Assembly (NCBI GenBank): GCA_030695565.1
Contig: JAUYRZ010000116.1
Coordinates: 1-64,000, forward strand
Reading direction: 5' to 3'
Length of the DNA: 64,000 bases
Source of the DNA: Archangium sp.
GTDB taxonomy: Bacteria > Myxococcota > Myxococcia > Myxococcales > Myxococcaceae
The notes below the pieces were generated by a model that made no database searches, had not been told where the DNA came from, and saw nothing but the letters and a program-made list of their open reading frames with translations. This document shows positions 42,611 to 51,311 of this stretch, one piece after another. Within the stretch, counting starts at the first letter, position 1; each line of letters begins with the position of its first letter. Position numbers and translations under genes: made by a program.

Positions 42611-43107
42611 CGTGTCGAGCGGAACAGCCACGCCAGCATCGCGATGAGCGCGACGATCAGCGGCGGGCCCACCCAGAACACGAACCACAACCGCGCCACG
42701 AAGGTGACCCAGCGCGGGCGTTCACGCGGTTTGTCCTGCCGCACCACGCAGTCTTCGCACAGCGGCGGAACGCCCAACGATCCGCACCGCGCGCACAAGA
42801 ACGTGCCGCACCGATCACACGCTGCCACGGCCGGCTGCTCGTGCACCGGGCACACCGAGCCTTCGACGATCTCGCCGCTCGCCTCGGTGCCTTCGAGCTT
42901 GAGCCGCGACTCGCTCAAGAACTCCACTGCGTCTTCGTGCTCCGACTCAGGCACGGCGACTTCGCTCTCCACCTCCATCAGCATCGGCATCAAGCTGTTG
43001 TGGAGCGCCGCGCCGGTGATGGCGGGGTGAAAGCCGGCCCCTTCCAATCGCGACCGGATGAGCTCGGCCTCGGCACGAATGGGGCTCTTGAAGACGGTCT
43101 TGAGCAC
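42607..43107 (-). CDS. DUF2007-like, Cys-rich, C-terminally anchored membrane protein
   Basis: 166 residues from GTG at 43107; the stop of the upstream gene overlaps it (TAGTG). Residues 1-70 (FKSPIRAEAELIRSRLEGAG ... VAVPESEHEDAVEFL) match the small DUF2007 fold. Residues about 85-125 hold a His/Cys zinc-binding module (CPVHEQPAVAACDRCGTFLC then CGSLG, CEDC) similar to a B-box. A membrane segment (LWFVFWVGPPLIVALIAMLAWLF, about 139-161) ends it, so the domains face the cytoplasm. Function unknown. Confidence 0.78.
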   Translation of the reverse strand: MLKTVFKSPIRAEAELIRSRLEGAGFHPAITGAALHNSLMPMLMEVESEVAVPESEHEDAVEFLSESRLKLEGTEASGEIVEGSVCPVHEQPAVAACDRCGTFLCARCGSLGVPPLCEDCVVRQDKPRERPRWVTFVARLWFVFWVGPPLIVALIAMLAWLFRSTR

Positions 43108-43622
43108 TAGCAGGAGCAGTCGACTTCGCCGCTGGTGGAGATCCGCACGCAGCGCAGCTGACAGGTCCCCACCTCGGTGAAGGTGTAGAGCCGGGTGCTG
43201 GTGCAGGCCTTCGAAGGCAGCCAGATCGGGCCCGAGGGGCATGTGTTGGCGCCGGGCCAGGTCTGGCTCAGGCTGACGCCGTCGCCGCTTCGTTCCCAGG
43301 CTGAGAACGAGCCCTCGCAGCCGACGCCTGCGCCGACCGTGGCGCCGCCGTCGTTGGGGGAGGGCACCAGCTGGCGCTGCACGCTCTCAAGTGCGCCCCC
43401 GTCGATGATCGGGCCGTACTGAACGTTCTGGCCCATGGTGAAGACCAGGCCGCCGTCTGCGCGTTCGCCCACGAATTGAACGCCGGCGTCGCCACTGAAG
43501 CGGGCGGGGATGCAGTCGGTCGCTTGCGTGGTGACCTCGACCCGCACCAGCTTGCCGGGGAGATCCTCTTCGACCGCGTCACAGCTGAGGAGGAGAAGGC
43601 CGACCGCGAGGAGAATTCGCAT
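43107..43622 (-). CDS. Hypothetical lipoprotein
   Basis: 171 residues. MRILLAVGLLLLSCDA gives a lipobox (LLSC) at Cys14. The mature part is beta-rich with several Cys near the C-terminus (CEGSF, ACTST, CQLRCVR, DCSC). No family recognised. It is translationally coupled to the DUF2007-like gene. Confidence 0.78.
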   Translation of the reverse strand: MRILLAVGLLLLSCDAVEEDLPGKLVRVEVTTQATDCIPARFSGDAGVQFVGERADGGLVFTMGQNVQYGPIIDGGALESVQRQLVPSPNDGGATVGAGVGCEGSFSAWERSGDGVSLSQTWPGANTCPSGPIWLPSKACTSTRLYTFTEVGTCQLRCVRISTSGEVDCSC

Positions 43623-43637
43623 CTGGCCTCTTAGAAC

Positions 43638-43673
43638 AAAAAAAAGAGGGAATCGGCTTTCACCGATTCCCTC
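43638..43673 (-). terminator. Terminator of tRNA-Leu
   Basis: On the minus strand GAGGGAATCGG, a 6-nt loop, CCGATTCCCTC and eight Ts: an 11-bp perfect stem. It starts 2-3 nt after the tRNA 3' end. Confidence 0.93.
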
Positions 43674-43675
43674 TG

Positions 43676-43759
43676 TGCCCGGGAGAGGACTCGAACCTCC
43701 ACACTGTTGCCAGTACTAGACCCTGAATCTAGCGCGTCTACCAATTCCGCCACCCGGGC
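43676..43759 (-). tRNA. tRNA-Leu(CAG)
   Basis: 84 nt on the minus strand. Acceptor GCCCGGG pairs with CCCGGGC, then discriminator A. The anticodon stem CTAGA/TCTAG encloses the loop TTCAGGG, giving anticodon CAG (reads CUG). A long variable arm (TACTGGCAACAGT) marks a class II tRNA, and the T loop GGTTCGAGTCC is standard. CCA is not encoded. A strong terminator follows. Confidence 0.96.
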
Positions 43760-43819
43760 GAAGGCCGTCGCTCAATACATTTGGGCGGACGGTGAAGTCA
43801 ACGAGAGCCTGACGCCCGC

Positions 43820-44203
43820 TCAGGAAAACTTTTTCGGCGGCCACTTTCCTTCGGCTTCGAGCGCGTGGCGGACGTTCGGGTTCTCATCCATGAAGGCCTT
43901 GAGCGACTCTTCGGTGATCCAGACCTCGATGTCGTCGGTGCCCACCTTCGCCTGGCAGCCCAGCCGCGACTGCGGCTTCACGTCGTAGGCGAGGTCGAGG
44001 CGGTCCAACTCCATGTCGTCCTGCTCGGAGAGGCTCTCGAGGCCCTTCCGCACCCAGACGTGGCAGGTGCTGCAGGCGCAGACCCCGCCACACGAGTGCC
44101 CGACCTGGCCGCCCACCGTCTCCGCGGCCTCCAGCAAGGACGTGCCCGTCGGCACCTCGGCCACCACCTCCTGGAGCGCGCTGCGAAAGGTCACCCGGGG
44201 CAT
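43820..44203 (-). CDS. fdx: 2Fe-2S ferredoxin of the isc operon
   Basis: 127 residues. The cluster ligands are in CGGVCACSTC plus a later Cys (SRLGCQAKV), the adrenodoxin-like arrangement. The C-terminus is some 15 residues longer than E. coli Fdx and ends EGKWPPKKFS. It supplies electrons to Fe-S assembly on IscU. ATG overlaps the hscA stop (TGATG). Last gene of the operon. Confidence 0.92.
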   Translation of the reverse strand: MPRVTFRSALQEVVAEVPTGTSLLEAAETVGGQVGHSCGGVCACSTCHVWVRKGLESLSEQDDMELDRLDLAYDVKPQSRLGCQAKVGTDDIEVWITEESLKAFMDENPNVRHALEAEGKWPPKKFS

Positions 44204-46044
44204 CAGAAGTCCTCCATGCGGTGACCGACGGCGGCTTTGCCGATCGCGCGGTCCATGATGCGCTCCACGAAGGGCCGGGCGAGGCCATCGACCTCGGTGA
44301 TGGCCGCCTTGAGCGCCTCGTGATCGGTCTCGGTCCTGGTGATCTGAGCCAACCGGGTCAGCTGCTGCTCGAACGACTTGCGCTCGTCTGCCGAGAGCAG
44401 GTCGCCGTTCTCCTTGAGCTGCTTGGCGCCGTCCATCAGCAGCCGTTCGGCCTCGACCCGCTGCTCGGCCAGCATGCGCCGCTGCATGTCGTCTTCGGCG
44501 TGATCGATCGAGTCGAGCAGCATCTGCTCGATTTCTTCATCGGTCAGGCCATGCGACGGCTTGACGGTGATCTTCTGCTCGAGGCCGGTGGTCTCTTCTT
44601 TCGCGGCCACCGAGAGGATGCCGTCGGCATCGACGCGGAAGATCACCTGCACCCGGCCCATGCCCGCGGCCATCGGAGGAATCCCGGCCAGCCGGAAACG
44701 CGCCAGGGATCGGTTGTCGGCCACCAGCTCGCGTTCGCCCTGCACCACGTGGATGTCCATGCCGGTCTGGCCATCCTGGAAGGTGGTGAACACCTGCGCC
44801 TGCGCGATGGGGATCGCCGAGTTGCGGGGAATCAGCTTCTCCGCCACGCCGCCCATGGTCTCCAGGCCCAGCGAGAGCGGAATCACGTCGAGCAGCAGCA
44901 CCTCGTCTTTGCGCGCTTCGTTGGTGAGCAGGTCGGCCTGAATCGCCGCACCCAGCGCCACGACCTGATCGGGATCGATGTCGGCCAGCGCGGGCTTGCC
45001 GAACAGCTCCGCCACGTACGAACGCACCGCGGGGACCCGGGTCGAACCACCGACCAGCACCACGCCCTTGACCTGCTCCACGGTCAGCCCGGCGTCCTTG
45101 ATGGCCCGGCGAACCGAAGCGCCCGTCTTGGCGAGCAGTGACGAGATCCACTCGTTGAAGTCCGCCCGCGAGACGGGGAAGGGCGTGCCTTCGAAGTCGA
45201 GCGTGGTGGTCTCCGAGTCGGTGAGGCGCTCCTTCGCGCCCTGGGCCAGCTGGAGCATCGACGCGACCTGCTGCGGCGTGGGCTCACTGATCCCGCGAGC
45301 GGTCATCAGCTTCTGCACGATCGCCCGATCGAAGTCGTCGCCACCCAACGCCGAATCACCGCCCACCGACTTCACCTGGAAGACGCCGTCGATGAGCTCG
45401 AGAATCGAGATGTCGAAGGTGCCGCCGCCCAGATCGTAGACCGCGTAGACCCCTTGCACGCCCTTATCGAGGCCGTAGGCCAGGGCCGCCGCGGTGGGCT
45501 CGTTGAGCAGCCGCAACACCTCGAGGCCCGCCAGCCGCCCCGCATCGCGCGTGGCCTGCCGCTGAGCGTCGTCGAAGTACGCAGGCACGGTGATCACCGC
45601 CTGCTCGACCTTGCCGGCGAAGTACGACTCTGCCTTGCGCTTGAGCTGCCGGAGGATCTCGCCCGACACCTCGATCGGCGTGACCGGTTGGCCGCCCTTC
45701 ACCTGAAAGCGCACCACGCCCTTGCCGGTGGCGAACTGGTACGCGCCGAGCTTCTTCGTCTCGACGTCACCCAACGACTTGCCCATGAACCGCTTCACCG
45801 ACTTGATGGTGTCGTGCGGAAACTGGGGGAGCAGCTGCGCGGCGTACTTGCCGACCACCACGCTGCCGTTGTCGGCGTAGTGCACCACCGAAGGGAGCAA
45901 CAGCCCGTCACCTTCGTCGGCCGGCAGGCAGCGCGCCTTGCCGTCGATCACCGCCGCCACCAGCGAGTTCGTCGTCCCCAAATCGATGCCCACCACGCTG
46001 CCCTTCGGCTTGAGCGGATCGTGGATCTGCAGGTAGCCCTTCAC
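44203..46044 (-). CDS. hscA: Fe-S assembly chaperone HscA
   Basis: 613 residues, GTG start with GAGGAG upstream and a GTGA overlap with hsc[29 protein letters not shown] and [15 protein letters not shown] are the Hsp70 ATPase motifs; the substrate-binding domain follows from [17 protein letters not shown]. HscA rather than DnaK is favoured by length and by place in the isc operon. It releases the cluster from IscU with HscB. Confidence 0.95.
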   Translation of the reverse strand: MKGYLQIHDPLKPKGSVVGIDLGTTNSLVAAVIDGKARCLPADEGDGLLLPSVVHYADNGSVVVGKYAAQLLPQFPHDTIKSVKRFMGKSLGDVETKKLGAYQFATGKGVVRFQVKGGQPVTPIEVSGEILRQLKRKAESYFAGKVEQAVITVPAYFDDAQRQATRDAGRLAGLEVLRLLNEPTAAALAYGLDKGVQGVYAVYDLGGGTFDISILELIDGVFQVKSVGGDSALGGDDFDRAIVQKLMTARGISEPTPQQVASMLQLAQGAKERLTDSETTTLDFEGTPFPVSRADFNEWISSLLAKTGASVRRAIKDAGLTVEQVKGVVLVGGSTRVPAVRSYVAELFGKPALADIDPDQVVALGAAIQADLLTNEARKDEVLLLDVIPLSLGLETMGGVAEKLIPRNSAIPIAQAQVFTTFQDGQTGMDIHVVQGERELVADNRSLARFRLAGIPPMAAGMGRVQVIFRVDADGILSVAAKEETTGLEQKITVKPSHGLTDEEIEQMLLDSIDHAEDDMQRRMLAEQRVEAERLLMDGAKQLKENGDLLSADERKSFEQQLTRLAQITRTETDHEALKAAITEVDGLARPFVERIMDRAIGKAAVGHRMEDF

Positions 46045-46559
46045 GACAGTAACTCCTCTTCGAACGCGTCGACCTCTTCGAGGAAGCGCGTGTAGTAACG
46101 AACTCGTCCGAGCGCCGTGGTGGCGGCCGGCACGTCATCGCGCCGCAGCGCTCGCTGGGCCTGCTCGAGCGTCTTGTCGCGCGCGTCGCGGATCTTCACC
46201 GCCATCACGTGCGCCACGTCGAGCTTGCGGGTGGCCTTCACCGCATCGAGGGCCTCGCGCTGCTCCATGATCTCCTCGAGGAAATCCATGGGCATCTTCA
46301 CCCTGGCGGCAGACTGATCGGAGTCGAGCTTCACGCCCTTGAGCTCCAACACGTAGAACGCGCGGCGCACGGGGTCTTTGAGCACCTTGATCGCGTCATT
46401 CAGCGCAGCCGACTTCTCGGCCGCCAGCCTGCGCGCGTGGTGATCGGAGCCGGCGCGATCAGGGTGCCACTCCATCGCCAGCTTGCGGTGCTGCGTCTCC
46501 AGCGCGGCGACGTCGAGGTCGACGCTGGGAGCCAGATTGAACAGGTCGAAGTGCGTCAC
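46041..46559 (-). CDS. hscB: Fe-S co-chaperone HscB
   Basis: 172 residues. An N-terminal J domain with HPD ([12 protein letters not shown], about 27-38) and a C-terminal three-helix IscU-binding domain ([20 protein letters not shown]). It brings IscU to HscA. The start lies 3 nt after iscA. Confidence 0.95.
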   Translation of the reverse strand: MTHFDLFNLAPSVDLDVAALETQHRKLAMEWHPDRAGSDHHARRLAAEKSAALNDAIKVLKDPVRRAFYVLELKGVKLDSDQSAARVKMPMDFLEEIMEQREALDAVKATRKLDVAHVMAVKIRDARDKTLEQAQRALRRDDVPAATTALGRVRYYTRFLEEVDAFEEELLS

Positions 46560-46562
46560 GGT

Positions 46563-46955
46563 TCACACCGTGAACGAATCGCCGCAGCCGCAAGAACCCT
46601 TCACGTTCGGGTTCTGCAACTTGAAGCCAGACGCCAGCAGGCCTTCCTCGAACACCAGCTCGGTGCCCATGAGGTAGAGGTAGCTCTTCGGGTCGATGAA
46701 CACGCGCACCCCTTCGCGCTCGAAGGTCTTGTCGCGCTCACGGGCCTTCTCGGCCCACTCCATGTGGTAGGCGAGGCCGCTGCAGCCGCCGCCCTTCACC
46801 GCGATGCGCAGGCCCGCGTCGGGGGTCTTGCGCTCGGCGAGCAGGCGCTGAAGACGGGCCACGGCGCTGTCCGTCAAACCGATGCCCTTGCCCATGGGCT
46901 TGCCACCGGGCACGGCCGCGGGTGCTGAAACGGGCTGGGTTTCGACGGCCGTCAT
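46563..46955 (-). CDS. iscA: Iron-sulfur carrier, IscA family
   Basis: 130 residues from ATG at 46955, with GGAGG 7 nt upstream (a TTG at 46961 would add two residues). The three conserved Cys are present (GGGCSGLAYHM and the C-terminal GSCGCGDSF). An N-terminal lead of about 25 Ala/Pro/Gly-rich residues is additional to the normal ~107. It carries or delivers Fe-S clusters. Confidence 0.94.
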   Translation of the reverse strand: MTAVETQPVSAPAAVPGGKPMGKGIGLTDSAVARLQRLLAERKTPDAGLRIAVKGGGCSGLAYHMEWAEKARERDKTFEREGVRVFIDPKSYLYLMGTELVFEEGLLASGFKLQNPNVKGSCGCGDSFTV

Positions 46956-46957
46956 GG

Positions 46958-47383
46958 TCAAGCCTCCTTGGCCACTTCAGCGGCCACGGCAGGCGTGACC
47001 CGCGCGGCGCGCTTGGCGCGGAAGTCTTCGATGGCCGCCTTGATGGCGTCTTCGGCGAGCACGGAGCAGTGGATCTTCACCGGGGGGAGCGAGAGCTCCA
47101 GGGCGATGTCCTTGTTCGTGATCTTCATCGCGTCGTCCATCGACTTGCCCTTCACCCACTCGGTGACGAGCGAGCTGCTGGCGATGGCCGAGCCGCACCC
47201 GAAGGTCTTGAACTTGGCGTCTTGAATCACGCCGTCGTCGCTGATCTTCAGCTGCAGGCGCATCACGTCGCCGCAGGCAGGAGCACCGACCAGACCGGTG
47301 CCCACGTTGGGATCATTCTTGTCGAGCGTCCCGACGTTGCCGGGGTTCTCGAAGTGCTCAATCACTTTGTCGCTGTACGCCAT
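46958..47383 (-). CDS. iscU: Fe-S scaffold protein IscU
   Basis: 141 residues. The three Cys ligands (GAPACGDVM, TFGCGSAIASS, KIHCSVLAEDAI), the Asp after the first Cys, and the LPPVK motif recognised by HscA are all present. A C-terminal Ala-rich tail is extra. It is the assembly scaffold fed by IscS. Confidence 0.96.
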   Translation of the reverse strand: MAYSDKVIEHFENPGNVGTLDKNDPNVGTGLVGAPACGDVMRLQLKISDDGVIQDAKFKTFGCGSAIASSSLVTEWVKGKSMDDAMKITNKDIALELSLPPVKIHCSVLAEDAIKAAIEDFRAKRAARVTPAVAAEVAKEA

Positions 47384-47399
47384 GGTGTCTCCTTGAAAC

Positions 47400-48761
47400 T
47401 CAGTGGGCTTTCCACTCGATCTTCTTGAGGTCGATGCCTTCTTTGGCCATCTCGTAGAGAGGGCTCATGTCGCGCAACTTGGTCACTGCCTTCACGACGA
47501 GGGCGATGACGTAGTCGACTTCTTCTTCGGTGCTGAAGCGGCCCAGCCCGAACCGAATCGAGCTGTGCGCCATCTCTTCTTCCACGCCCAGCGCGCGCAG
47601 CACGTACGACGGCTCGAGCGACGCCGAAGTGCAGGCCGACCCCGACGAGACCGCCACGTCCTTGATGGCCATCATCAGCCCTTCACCTTCAGCGAAGGAG
47701 AAGGACACGTTCAGGTTGCCCGGCAGACGCGCGCGCTCCGAACCGTTGACGGTGAGGTAGTCGAGCTTCGCCGAGATGCCCTTGAAGAGCCGATCACGCA
47801 GGGCGGAAACGCGAGCGGCTTCCGACGTCATCTCCTGCTGAGCGAGCTCCGCGGCCGCGCCGAAACCCACGATGCCGGCGACGTTCAGGGTGCCCGAGCG
47901 CATGCCACGCTCGTGACCACCGCCGTCGATCTGCTCACGCACGCGCACCCTGGGCTTGCGGCGCACGTACAACGCGCCCACGCCCTTGGGGCCGTACATC
48001 TTGTGTGCGGTGATGGAGACCAGGTCTGCCTTCGCCGCGTCGACGCTGAAGGGGATCTTGCCCACGCCTTGCACGGCGTCGGTGTGGAAGAGCACGCCCT
48101 TCTCACGGCAGAGGGCGCCGATCTCGTTGACCGGCTGCACCACGCCGATCTCATTATTCGCCAACATCACGCTCACGAGGATCGTGCGATCGGTGATCGC
48201 CTCGCGCAGTTGCTCGAGATCGACCAGGCCGTCCTTCTTGGGCGTCAGGTAGGTCACCCGCGCGCCGACGCGAACCTTGTCGATCCAGCGCTTGAGCACG
48301 GTGTCGTTCTCGAGCGAGTACTTGATCTCCAACGAGGCGAGCTCTTCCGGGTCGACGTCTTTTTCGGTCAGCTCCATCAGGCGCTGAAGCTTGAGCTCGT
48401 CGATGCGCTCGGCCCGCTGACGCTCGAGGCGCTTGCAGGTGTCGAGCACCGCCTTGTGCTCGGTGGAGACCGTGATGATGTGGTCGCCCTTGTCTTTGTA
48501 GAAATCGACCACGCCCTTGATGGCGAGGTTGTTCGACTCGGTGGCGCCGGAGGTGAAGACGATCTCCTTGTCGGAGGCGCCGATCAGCGCACCGATCTGC
48601 TTGCGCGCTTTCTCGACCGCGGCTTCCGCTTTCCAGCCGAAGGCGTGGTTGCGCGAGGCGGCGTTTCCGAAGTCCTCCACGAAGTAAGGCTTCATCGCGT
48701 CCAGGACCCTCGGGTCCATGGGCGTGGTGGCGTGGTAGTCCATGTAGATGGGGAGCTTCAT
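47400..48761 (-). CDS. iscS: Cysteine desulfurase IscS with ~50-residue insertion
   Basis: 453 residues from ATG at 48761 ([19 protein letters not shown]); family length is about 404. The PLP Lys ([14 protein letters not shown]) and catalytic Cys ([17 protein letters not shown]) are intact. The extra length is one insertion at about residues 115-165, after [15 protein letters not shown] and before GARVTYL: a charged, helical stretch ([20 protein letters not shown]). IscS takes sulfur from cysteine and passes it to IscU. First gene of the operon; no iscR precedes it. Confidence 0.95.
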   Translation of the reverse strand: MKLPIYMDYHATTPMDPRVLDAMKPYFVEDFGNAASRNHAFGWKAEAAVEKARKQIGALIGASDKEIVFTSGATESNNLAIKGVVDFYKDKGDHIITVSTEHKAVLDTCKRLERQRAERIDELKLQRLMELTEKDVDPEELASLEIKYSLENDTVLKRWIDKVRVGARVTYLTPKKDGLVDLEQLREAITDRTILVSVMLANNEIGVVQPVNEIGALCREKGVLFHTDAVQGVGKIPFSVDAAKADLVSITAHKMYGPKGVGALYVRRKPRVRVREQIDGGGHERGMRSGTLNVAGIVGFGAAAELAQQEMTSEAARVSALRDRLFKGISAKLDYLTVNGSERARLPGNLNVSFSFAEGEGLMMAIKDVAVSSGSACTSASLEPSYVLRALGVEEEMAHSSIRFGLGRFSTEEEVDYVIALVVKAVTKLRDMSPLYEMAKEGIDLKKIEWKAH

Positions 48762-48835
48762 GGCTGTTTCTTCCCTCTGTTCCATCCGCCCGAGGGCGTC
48801 GGCTCGAATGTGGACCAGCGCGGTCCGGTATCTCT

Positions 48836-48871
48836 GCTCTAACGAAGGGAAGGTGGACCAGTCAAGTCCAC
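48836..48871 (-). promoter_or_regulatory. Promoter and operator-like palindrome of the isc operon
   Basis: On the minus strand TTGACT (48865-48860) and TAGAGC (48841-48836) are 18 nt apart. The -35 lies inside the inverted repeat GTGGAC-7 nt-GTCCAC (48853-48871). A related GGACC-5 nt-GGTCC lies at 48812-48826, and both share GTGGACCAG on the plus strand. The arrangement suggests repression by a dimeric regulator. Confidence 0.55.
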
Positions 48872-48899
48872 GATCAGTAGTTCCGGGGTGTTGCATTCA

Positions 48900-48918
48900 C
48901 TTGCGAGCGACTCGCAAG
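48900..48918 (+). promoter_or_regulatory. Perfect palindrome upstream of the vapBC-like genes
   Basis: CTTGCGAG-CGA-CTCGCAAG, an 8-bp perfect inverted repeat. It lies between a TTGCAT (48891-48896) and a CAAGAT (48914-48919) with 17-nt spacing, a weak promoter match. This is the place expected for the autorepressor site of a toxin-antitoxin pair. The gap 48762-49006 has no gene. Confidence 0.45.
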
Positions 48919-49006
48919 ATCTGCGCGCAGCGGATGTCAGATCGAGCAGTTACAGTGGCCTGAGATGAACCAGTGCACCTCTTCACCACTTCACCAAGGC
49001 TAAGCC

Positions 49007-49270
49007 ATGAGACTTACAATTTCGCTCGATGAGGATCTCTACGGGTTCGTGAAGTCACTCTCCCGCAGCGAAGACCTGTCGATGAGCCAGGTGGTGAACA
49101 CGCTGCTGCGGCGGGTGGCCGAAGCGCCCGCCAGCCCGATCCAGGTGCCTTCCGCGGCGGCGCCCTGGGCGACCTTCGAAGCGAGAAAGGGTGTGATCGT
49201 GCACCCCGACGAGGCTCAACGCCTGGAAGCCGAAGAAGATGAAGCGCGGCTCGAGGCGTTCAAGAAATGA
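49007..49270 (+). CDS. Ribbon-helix-helix antitoxin (VapB-like)
   Basis: 87 residues. MRLTISLDEDLYGFVKSLSR and SMSQVVNTLLRRVAE form a ribbon-helix-helix fold; the rest (FEARKGVIVHPDEAQRLEAE) would bind the toxin. Its stop overlaps the toxin start (ATGA). Likely represses its own promoter. Confidence 0.85.
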   Translation: MRLTISLDEDLYGFVKSLSRSEDLSMSQVVNTLLRRVAEAPASPIQVPSAAAPWATFEARKGVIVHPDEAQRLEAEEDEARLEAFKK

Positions 49271-49680
49271 CGTCTCCCACCTGGCTGCTCGATGGCAACG
49301 TGCTGCTCGCCCTCTCCGTGCCGGGCGCTTCCCAGCACGCCGGAGCGCGCGCGTGGTTCGAGGCGAACGTCAGCAAGTTCGCCACGTGCCCGATCACCCA
49401 GGGCACGCTGCTTCGCCTCCATCCGCGCACGGCCCAGGATCCCAGCCTCGAGGCCGCCTGGCGCACGCTCGAGTCGATGCTCGCGCACCCGGCCCACGTG
49501 TTCTGGCCAGACACGCTCAGCTACGCCGAGGTCTCACCGAAGCGGTTGCAGGGCGGGGCCCAGGTGACCGACGCCTACCTCGCCGCGCTCGCCCGCCATC
49601 ACGGAGGCAAGGTGGTCACCTTCGACAAGGCGTTCGCGCTCCTGCACCCCGACGTGGTGATCAAGATCGCTGCGATCTGA
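49267..49680 (+). CDS. PIN-domain toxin (VapC-like)
   Basis: 137 residues in a 4-nt overlap with the antitoxin. Conserved acidic residues are seen at D9 (WLLDGNVLLAL), near the middle (WPDTLSY), and at VTDAYLAALARHHGGKVVTFDKAF, the PIN nuclease pattern. VapC toxins cut specific RNAs. Ending with VVIKIAAI is typical of this subgroup. Confidence 0.88.
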   Translation: MTSPTWLLDGNVLLALSVPGASQHAGARAWFEANVSKFATCPITQGTLLRLHPRTAQDPSLEAAWRTLESMLAHPAHVFWPDTLSYAEVSPKRLQGGAQVTDAYLAALARHHGGKVVTFDKAFALLHPDVVIKIAAI

Positions 49681-49753
49681 TCCATCTCGGATCACCCTCA
49701 GACGGAGTTTCAGGCACCTGCCTCCCGGCACGCCGCTCGCTTTGAGAGCAGCC

Positions 49754-51238
49754 ATGACCAAACACGCTCCGGTTCAGCTCTCCGCTTCGTTGCAGAGTGA
49801 TGGTGCTCGGTACGCCGACGGTTGGCGCCGCGGAAAGCCCGAAGAGGATCCGGAGAAGACGAAGAAGTGGGGCTGGATCTCGGCCAAGCCCAGCGAGTTC
49901 TTGATTCGCATGCGCGGCGGCAAGGTGGTCTCGGCCGGTCAGGGCGCCACCGTCTTCAAGTGGCCGTGGGACTCGATGGCCATCGTGCCCACGACTGTTC
50001 AACGGCTCCACTTCGTGGCTGATCAGATCACCCAGGAAAAAGTGGGCGTGAAGGTGACCGGCATCGCGGTGTACCGGATCGCCGAGCCGCTGATCGCCTC
50101 GCGCATGCTCAACTTCAGCTTCCCCGAGCGCGCGCAGGAGAAGCTCGCCGAGATGATGGAGGAGATGTGCGTGGGCGCCTCTCGCCGGCTGATCGCGAAC
50201 CTCACCGTCGAGCAGTGCCTCACCCGGCGCAAAGACGCCCTGTCGACCGAGCTGGTGCGCGAGATCGCGCCCGTGGTGAGCGGTGAAGGCCGCATGGAAG
50301 ACGTGACTGATCGGGGCTGGGGCGTGGTGGTCGACACCATCGAGATCCAGGACGTGCGGGTGCTCTCGGGCCAGGTGTTCTCGAACATGCAGGCGCGTTT
50401 CCGCCTCTCGCAGGAGCAGGTCGCGCGGGAAGCTGAGCTCGCCAAAGAGCGCGCGATTCGCACCGATGAGACCGCGACCGAGCGTGAGGTCGAGCTGATC
50501 AAGGTCTCCGCCACCACCGAGATCCGCCGGCAGAAGCAGGCCGCCGATGAGTCAGCCCGTCTCGAGAAGCTCGCTTCAGACGCGAAGGTGGAAGAGGCCA
50601 AGCTCTCCCAGGAACGTGCCACTCGCGCTGCGCAGATCGCCTCGGAGCGGGAGTTTCAACTTCAGAAGATCAACGCCGAGCAGGAGGTTCGCCAGCGGCG
50701 CCAGCTCGCTGAAGAGGCCGCCTTGCTCGAGAAGGCCCAGGCCGATCAACGCCACGCGCTGCAGAAGCTGAACGCCGAGGTGCAGCTGCAGCAGGAGAAG
50801 CTGCGCGCCGAGCTCGAAGCGGTGCAGCTGGAAGCGCAGGCTGAACAGGCGCGGCACCAGGCGCGGCTCCAGCAGGAGGCGCAGTCGGGTGAGCTGCTGC
50901 GCACGGCGGCCGACGTGGCCGAAGCCAAACGGGCGCTGACGGAGATCGAGACGCGCACCGTGGAGCTCGAGGTGCAGAAGCAGCAGCTGCTGGGATCGTT
51001 CGAGCTCGATCGCGCCGCCAAGCTGCGGCAGATCGAAAACAACCTCTCGCCCGAAGCGATCCAGCTGGTGGTGGCCAACCGGCTTCCGGAGCTCGCCGCC
51101 GCCTTCCAGCAGAAGATGGGCGAGGTGCACATCACCGCGGTCGATGGCGCGAACCCCTTCGGGTACATCGCCGCCGCCGTGGAAGGCGTGATGGGCCTCG
51201 CCCGAAGTGCGGGGCTCGAGGTGAAGAAACCCCAGTGA
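49754..51238 (+). CDS. SPFH/band-7 (flotillin-like) protein
   Basis: 494 residues from ATG at 49754 (a TTG at 49742 is also in frame). An SPFH domain lies at about 45-210 (VGVKVTGIAVYRIAEP, LIANLTVEQCLTRRKD, GWGVVVDTIEIQDVRVLS). A long charged coiled coil rich in Glu, Ala and Gln follows at about 215-430, and a C-terminal NPFGYIAAAVEGVMGLARSAG. No clear membrane segment is present, so it may be a peripheral or cytosolic ring-former. Role unknown; such proteins organise membrane domains. Confidence 0.85.
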   Translation: MTKHAPVQLSASLQSDGARYADGWRRGKPEEDPEKTKKWGWISAKPSEFLIRMRGGKVVSAGQGATVFKWPWDSMAIVPTTVQRLHFVADQITQEKVGVKVTGIAVYRIAEPLIASRMLNFSFPERAQEKLAEMMEEMCVGASRRLIANLTVEQCLTRRKDALSTELVREIAPVVSGEGRMEDVTDRGWGVVVDTIEIQDVRVLSGQVFSNMQARFRLSQEQVAREAELAKERAIRTDETATEREVELIKVSATTEIRRQKQAADESARLEKLASDAKVEEAKLSQERATRAAQIASEREFQLQKINAEQEVRQRRQLAEEAALLEKAQADQRHALQKLNAEVQLQQEKLRAELEAVQLEAQAEQARHQARLQQEAQSGELLRTAADVAEAKRALTEIETRTVELEVQKQQLLGSFELDRAAKLRQIENNLSPEAIQLVVANRLPELAAAFQQKMGEVHITAVDGANPFGYIAAAVEGVMGLARSAGLEVKKPQ

Positions 51239-51311
51239 ATTCAATCGGCTGACTGCGGGAGCGAATTCTCTTGGAAACGCGCTGCCCGCTGACTGCATAT
51301 TGAACTCACAC

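Noticed and set aside
48836-48871. IscR binding site
   Set aside because: The palindrome does not resemble the known type 1 or type 2 IscR consensus, and no iscR gene is adjacent.
48762-48896. N-terminal extension of IscS
   Set aside because: [14 protein letters not shown] is the family start; the extension covers the promoter palindrome.
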